NCBI GenBank assembly: GCA_016875755.1
Contig: VGOX01000073.1
Coordinates: forward strand, 1 to 8,240
Source of the DNA: Chloroflexota bacterium
GTDB taxonomy: Bacteria > Chloroflexota > Anaerolineae > Anaerolineales > Villigracilaceae
Direction of reading: 5' to 3'
DNA: 8,240 bases
A program made the position numbers and the translations under genes. Every line of letters starts with the position of its first letter. Position 1 is the first letter of the stretch. Positions 5,337 to 8,240 of the stretch are shown here, one piece after another. Below the pieces are notes generated by a model, which saw only the letters and a program-made list of their open reading frames with translations, was not told the DNA's origin and did not search any database.

Positions 5337-7868
5337 CGTCACCTGAATCACCGCCGTTTCAATGACCTGATCATTTCGGACCACCACCAACTGCACGGCG
5401 TAAAGGCCGCTTAAGCCTGTTGTATCCCACTCTGCCAGTGGACCATTTTCCACGGGGGTGAAATTGTCGCTTCCCAATTGAATCCACGTTTGCGGATTCA
5501 AGCCTTTGCCGACCTGCACACGATAATAGAGAAAGTCATCCCCTGAGGCGGTGCCGATGATCTGCACGGTGCCGTTCACATCTGCGAAGAGCTGCGGGGA
5601 GGAAATATTGACATTCGGATTCAACTGCGGCGGTTGAATGGCATCGTACGCGCTGGGCGGAATCGGCACGCCTTCACTTTGCGCCCAAGTGCGCGCATTT
5701 TCAGGGATGAGCATATACACACGGTTGTCAATCAATTCGGGCGGAGTGAAGACCGTCGCCAGCAGACCTGTTTCACGGTTGACCGAAAACTCGCGGAACA
5801 AGGTATCGGCTTGTGTCGGTTCGCTGCCTGTCAAAAAGACTTCCGTCACCAAATTGGGACATTCACGTGTCGGCAGCAAGCCCGAGGGGTCGCAGACGGT
5901 CATCACCGCCACACCTTGCGGAAGAGTCCAGCCATCGGCGGGTTTGTCGGCGGAGGCGGTTTGCATCAGGGCATTCCACAGGGTGGCGGGGAAGCGGGGC
6001 GTAAGAACCCCCCTCGGTCCCCCCTGAAGGGGGGAGGATTCTAAGTCACCGCGCACACCTGTCCAAGTGACAACAACATGCGAAGGCGTGTACCCCACAA
6101 CCCACGCATCACTGCCTTCCAACGTCTGCCCGACTTTGACACCAGCGGGTCTGCCCACTTCAAGCGGATTTTGCCTGCCCCACGTTTCCCAGCGCGCGGG
6201 TTCGTCGCTGAGCACATGCGTCATCACGTACGCCATCGCGGGCGTGACCACATTGCGCGCTTGCGGAAGCGACCAATCGAGCATCACGCCGCGATCCACA
6301 CCTTCCACGCGTAACACGGTGGAGGGCGTGAAATCATCATTCAGGTTCTGCCCGAAATAGACACCCTGCGCCGCAAACACACCATACGCGCCCGCGAGGT
6401 CGAGCATGGTCACATCTTCATCGAGCACAATGCCAAACGAAGACTCGACCTGCTTCACATTCTCGATGCCCATTTGCACCTTCAACGTCTCCACAGGCAC
6501 TTGATAATCGTTCGCCAATGCAATTCGCAAGCGGACGGGTCCGTGATACAAACCGTCAAAGATTTGGATGTTCGTCTCGGTGGGGATGTCCCACGTTAAT
6601 GAGGCGGGACTCAAGCCGCGGGTGAATCCTGTCAGATAGACGAACGCATCGAGGCTGGACCCAGGCTTGTGCGGGCTGACCAGTGGAGTTTCTGCGCCGC
6701 TGATGGTTTCTCCGACATACGCCAGAACCTGACCTGTCTGCGGGTCGAGGATCAACGCGCTGGCAGACGAATCTTCAAATGTGACCGCAGGCGGCAGGGA
6801 CGGTAATAGCCGCGCCGAGTCACAGTTGGTGGCGGGGTCGGGTGTGCCTGCCAAACGCGCGGCGTAGACTTCGGTGGTGCAGGCGGATTGTTTTTGCAGG
6901 TTGTAATCGAGCGTGGTGATGACGATGATGCCGCCGCGTTCGATGCGTTCACGCGGGATGGAGGAATCCAATTGGGCGAGGACAAGGTTAACGAAAGCAG
7001 GGGCAACCCTCAGCGTGGAGGGAGGCGTTGTTTGGAAGGCGGGATTCGCCAACAGCGCTGATTCCACATCCGAGGTGGGAGCGAGTCCGAGGTCGTTCAT
7101 CACATAGAGCAGTTCGCGCCCGCGTTGCAATGCGACTTGCGGGGCGTCGAGCGGATTGAGCGCAGGCGTTTCGCTGACGGCGGCAAGGATGGCGGATTCG
7201 GCGAGAGTCAGGTCGCTGGCGGGTTTGCCGAAGAACAACTGCGCGGCGGCTTCGACCCCGTAGGCGTGACTCCCAAAGTTGGCGCTGTTGAGATACCACT
7301 CGATGACCTGTGTGCGCCCGAATTGCGCGGTGACCTGTGCGGCGAGAATGCGTTCGCGGATGGCGCGGCGGAGGTCGGGCGGTTCGTTGTAGAGCAGCAG
7401 GTCGGAGACGAGCCGCTGGGCAATGGTGGGTAATTGGTGATCAGTAATTGGTAATTGGTTGAAGCCCGAATGAGTCCAGAAGTTTGGGTCGGCGGCGGCG
7501 ATGACGGCGTTGACGAGGGTTTCGGGGATATGCTGCGGGTTCTGGTCGCTGACGGGGATGTAGCGGCGCGGGGTGTCTTCGGTGGCAAAGGTTGCAAGGA
7601 GCTGCGTGCCAGTGCGGTCGTAGATGCGCGTGGGTTGCAGCAGCAAGCCGTCGGGCGGGTTGAGCAGGCGCGGCAGAATTTCGGTGGAGGGCAGTCCGCG
7701 GGTGACATCGGCATACGCGAAGGCGCAGAGCAAAATGGCGGCTCCGAGCAGGATCGAAAGGACGATTCCTCCGCTGAGGATGGCGCCGCGCGCGCGGTTT
7801 TCACTGCGTTTCTGTTTCTCCAGCCTGCGTTCGCGGCGGGCACGGAGGACGGGAAGTGTGGAGGACAT
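5325..7868 (-). CDS. PBP1A-like bifunctional peptidoglycan synthase homologue, probable pseudoenzyme
   Basis: The 847-residue protein has a basic N-terminus (1-28), one membrane segment (about 29-52), a GT51 transglycosylase-like domain (about 95-250), a transpeptidase-like domain (about 355-640) and a C-terminal beta-rich extension (about 750-847). Structural landmarks survive: NAVIAAADPNFWTHSGF (120-136), WYLNSANFGSHAYGVEAAAQ (191-210), FFGKPASDLTLAESA (212-226) and DAWVVGYTP (587-595). The catalytic residues do not. The GT51 Glu of the EDxxF motif is Ala126, GGSTITQQ is reduced to PTIAQ, SxxK is SSLD (404-407), SxN is DYQ (454-456) and KTG is KVG (578-580). The real family members join glycan strands and peptides outside the membrane; this one probably has a structural or regulatory role, by inference. 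Two repeat-derived peptides interrupt it (137-147 and about 610-622). ATG at 7868 lacks a clear SD. Confidence 0.85.
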   Translation of the reverse strand: MSSTLPVLRARRERRLEKQKRSENRARGAILSGGIVLSILLGAAILLCAFAYADVTRGLPSTEILPRLLNPPDGLLLQPTRIYDRTGTQLLATFATEDTPRRYIPVSDQNPQHIPETLVNAVIAAADPNFWTHSGFNQLPITDHQLPTIAQRLVSDLLLYNEPPDLRRAIRERILAAQVTAQFGRTQVIEWYLNSANFGSHAYGVEAAAQLFFGKPASDLTLAESAILAAVSETPALNPLDAPQVALQRGRELLYVMNDLGLAPTSDVESALLANPAFQTTPPSTLRVAPAFVNLVLAQLDSSIPRERIERGGIIVITTLDYNLQKQSACTTEVYAARLAGTPDPATNCDSARLLPSLPPAVTFEDSSASALILDPQTGQVLAYVGETISGAETPLVSPHKPGSSLDAFVYLTGFTRGLSPASLTWDIPTETNIQIFDGLYHGPVRLRIALANDYQVPVETLKVQMGIENVKQVESSFGIVLDEDVTMLDLAGAYGVFAAQGVYFGQNLNDDFTPSTVLRVEGVDRGVMLDWSLPQARNVVTPAMAYVMTHVLSDEPARWETWGRQNPLEVGRPAGVKVGQTLEGSDAWVVGYTPSHVVVTWTGVRGDLESSPLQGGPRGVLTPRFPATLWNALMQTASADKPADGWTLPQGVAVMTVCDPSGLLPTRECPNLVTEVFLTGSEPTQADTLFREFSVNRETGLLATVFTPPELIDNRVYMLIPENARTWAQSEGVPIPPSAYDAIQPPQLNPNVNISSPQLFADVNGTVQIIGTASGDDFLYYRVQVGKGLNPQTWIQLGSDNFTPVENGPLAEWDTTGLSGLYAVQLVVVRNDQVIETAVIQVTVSE
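6003..6041. repeat. G/C-rich palindromic repeat inserted in frame in the PBP-like gene
   Basis: TCCCCCCTGAAGGGGGGA (6018-6035) is a perfect inverted repeat with 7-base arms and the loop TGAA, preceded by a further C-run (6008-6013). On the minus strand it encodes the peptide ESSPLQGGPRGVL (residues about 610-622), which interrupts the region between the VVVTWTG strand and PATLWNALM of the transpeptidase-like domain. SPLQGG-type peptides are a familiar result of translating such dispersed palindromes. Confidence 0.65.
7429..7463. repeat. Heptamer array (GGTAATT type) inside the PBP-like gene
   Basis: Five 7-base units in perfect register: GGTAATT, GGTGATC, AGTAATT, GGTAATT and GGTTGAA. On the minus strand they encode NQLPITDHQLP (residues 137-147), directly after the HSGF of the GT51-like motif. 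The 35-base length and the frame allow read-through without a stop. Peptides of the QLPIT type are typical of translated intergenic repeats. Confidence 0.8.
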
Positions 7869-7881
7869 GGGGGGATTGTAA

Positions 7882-7965
7882 GGGATGAAGGATGAATTAT
7901 GAAGGATGAATGTTGGGGGGGGGGAGGGTTGAGGGTTGCAGGTTGAAGGTTTGAAGGTTGGGGGA
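7882..7965. repeat. Heptamer array (AGGATGA / AGGGTTG type) with a G10 tract
   Basis: Units GGGATGA, AGGATGA, ATTATGA and AGGATGA occupy 7882-7909. A run of ten G follows (7915-7924), then AGGGTTG twice, CAGGTTG, an 8-base AAGGTTTG and AAGGTTG up to 7960. The array fills most of the leader of the PBP-like gene and leaves no SD. The G10 run is prone to length variation and to sequencing error. Confidence 0.75.
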
Positions 7966-8056
7966 GAACAAAAGCATACGATCTGAATTGTTACTCATAA
8001 TATGTAGACTTATCGTCTGCAAAAAGTTATCTTTCAGGGAATGGCGTAAACATAAT

Positions 8057-8065
8057 AGGTATAAT
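8057..8065 (+). promoter_or_regulatory. Candidate -10 element for the gene at 8102
   Basis: AGGTATAAT contains a perfect TATAAT 36 bases before the ATG. No matching -35 is visible at 16-18 bases. The sequence resembles AGGTACAAT in front of rnz. Confidence 0.4.
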
Positions 8066-8101
8066 CGTAAGAAGTAAAAACAATAGCTTTGAGGAGGAAT
8101 C

Positions 8102-8240
8102 ATGCCATCGACTCATAGTAAGCATGTGAATTACGAAGTATTAAACTTAAGGCTCTTTGGGATTTCGCGTGGCGGTGCCATATATGGTGGTGCTCCGATT
8201 AAGCAAACCTGCGATAGCCTTCGATATCAAGGTAGAGCCG
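8102..8240 (+). CDS. Hypothetical protein (partial, N-terminal 46 residues)
   Basis: ATG at 8102 follows a strong SD (GAGGAGG, 8091-8097), and the frame stays open to the window end. The visible peptide starts MPSTHSKHVNYEVLNLRLFG and contains GGAIYGGAPIKQTCDSLRYQ. I do not recognise the family. There is no signal peptide or membrane segment in the visible part. The codons are AT-richer than in the neighbouring genes (for example TTA, ATA, AAT), which may point to a different origin or a start region selected for expression. The gene is divergent from the PBP-like gene, so a shared function is not implied. Confidence 0.65.
   Translation, partial: MPSTHSKHVNYEVLNLRLFGISRGGAIYGGAPIKQTCDSLRYQGRA

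Larger units (their letters stand above)
7869..8101. other. Divergent intergenic region between the PBP-like gene and the last gene
   Basis: The part next to the PBP-like start is a purine-rich heptamer array (7882-7965). The rest (about 7970-8090) is AT-rich and contains a plus-strand -10 candidate (8057-8065) and an SD (8091-8097). I could not identify a convincing promoter for the PBP-like gene; TATGCT and TATTAT matches on the minus strand near 7975-8005 lack -35 partners. Confidence 0.5.

Noticed and set aside
6018..6035. Intrinsic terminator inside the PBP-like gene
   Set aside because: The hairpin is strong but has no T-run on either strand and lies within an intact reading frame, so it fits better as an inserted palindromic repeat.
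7208..7843. Minus-strand open frame (211 codons) in an alternative frame of the PBP-like gene
   Set aside because: It is a Pro/Ser/Arg-rich frame-shifted reading of the conserved GT51-like region, which is clearly coded in the other frame.

Overview
The window is bacterial chromosomal DNA of moderate to high GC. It most resembles a member of the Chloroflexota, probably Anaerolineae. This is an inference from three things: a compact SpoIIIE-sized FtsK, a class A PBP-like protein with a beta-rich C-terminal extension, and junctions filled with degenerate heptamer arrays. No rRNA or marker gene is present to prove it.

Layout from left to right. The first 150 bases (minus strand) are the 5' end of a B12-binding methylmalonyl-CoA mutase subunit gene, with a strong Shine-Dalgarno (SD) sequence and a clear -10 box. 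Next comes a minus-strand ftsK/spoIIIE-type DNA translocase gene (268-2574), ended by an intrinsic terminator whose stem contains the stop codon. A divergent intergenic region (2575-2887) separates it from a plus-strand two-gene operon: ribonuclease Z (2888-3820, TTG start) and 6-phosphofructokinase (3810-4784), which overlap by 11 bases and are followed by a hairpin terminator. Then comes a small four-helix-bundle (23S rRNA intervening-sequence/Avd-like) gene on the minus strand, broken by one in-frame TAA and bracketed by heptamer arrays. A long minus-strand gene (5325-7868) encodes a bifunctional PBP1A-like protein. The right end begins an unrecognised, visibly AT-richer plus-strand gene at 8102 with a strong SD.

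The most unusual content lies between 4780 and 7965. The PBP1A-like protein keeps the overall architecture (one N-terminal membrane segment, a GT51-like domain, a transpeptidase-like domain and a C-terminal domain). However, the expected catalytic residues of both enzymes are missing: the GT51 Glu is Ala, SxxK is SSLD, SxN is DYQ and KTG is KVG. The reading frame is otherwise intact over 847 codons, so it looks like a pseudoenzyme rather than a decayed gene.

The same gene carries two in-frame repeat-derived insertions, and its stop codon lies inside a heptamer array. Heptamer arrays of four sequence types occur at the ftsK start, the pfk stop, both sides of the four-helix-bundle gene, inside the PBP gene and upstream of its start. 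I see no CRISPR array, tRNA, rRNA or insertion sequence.
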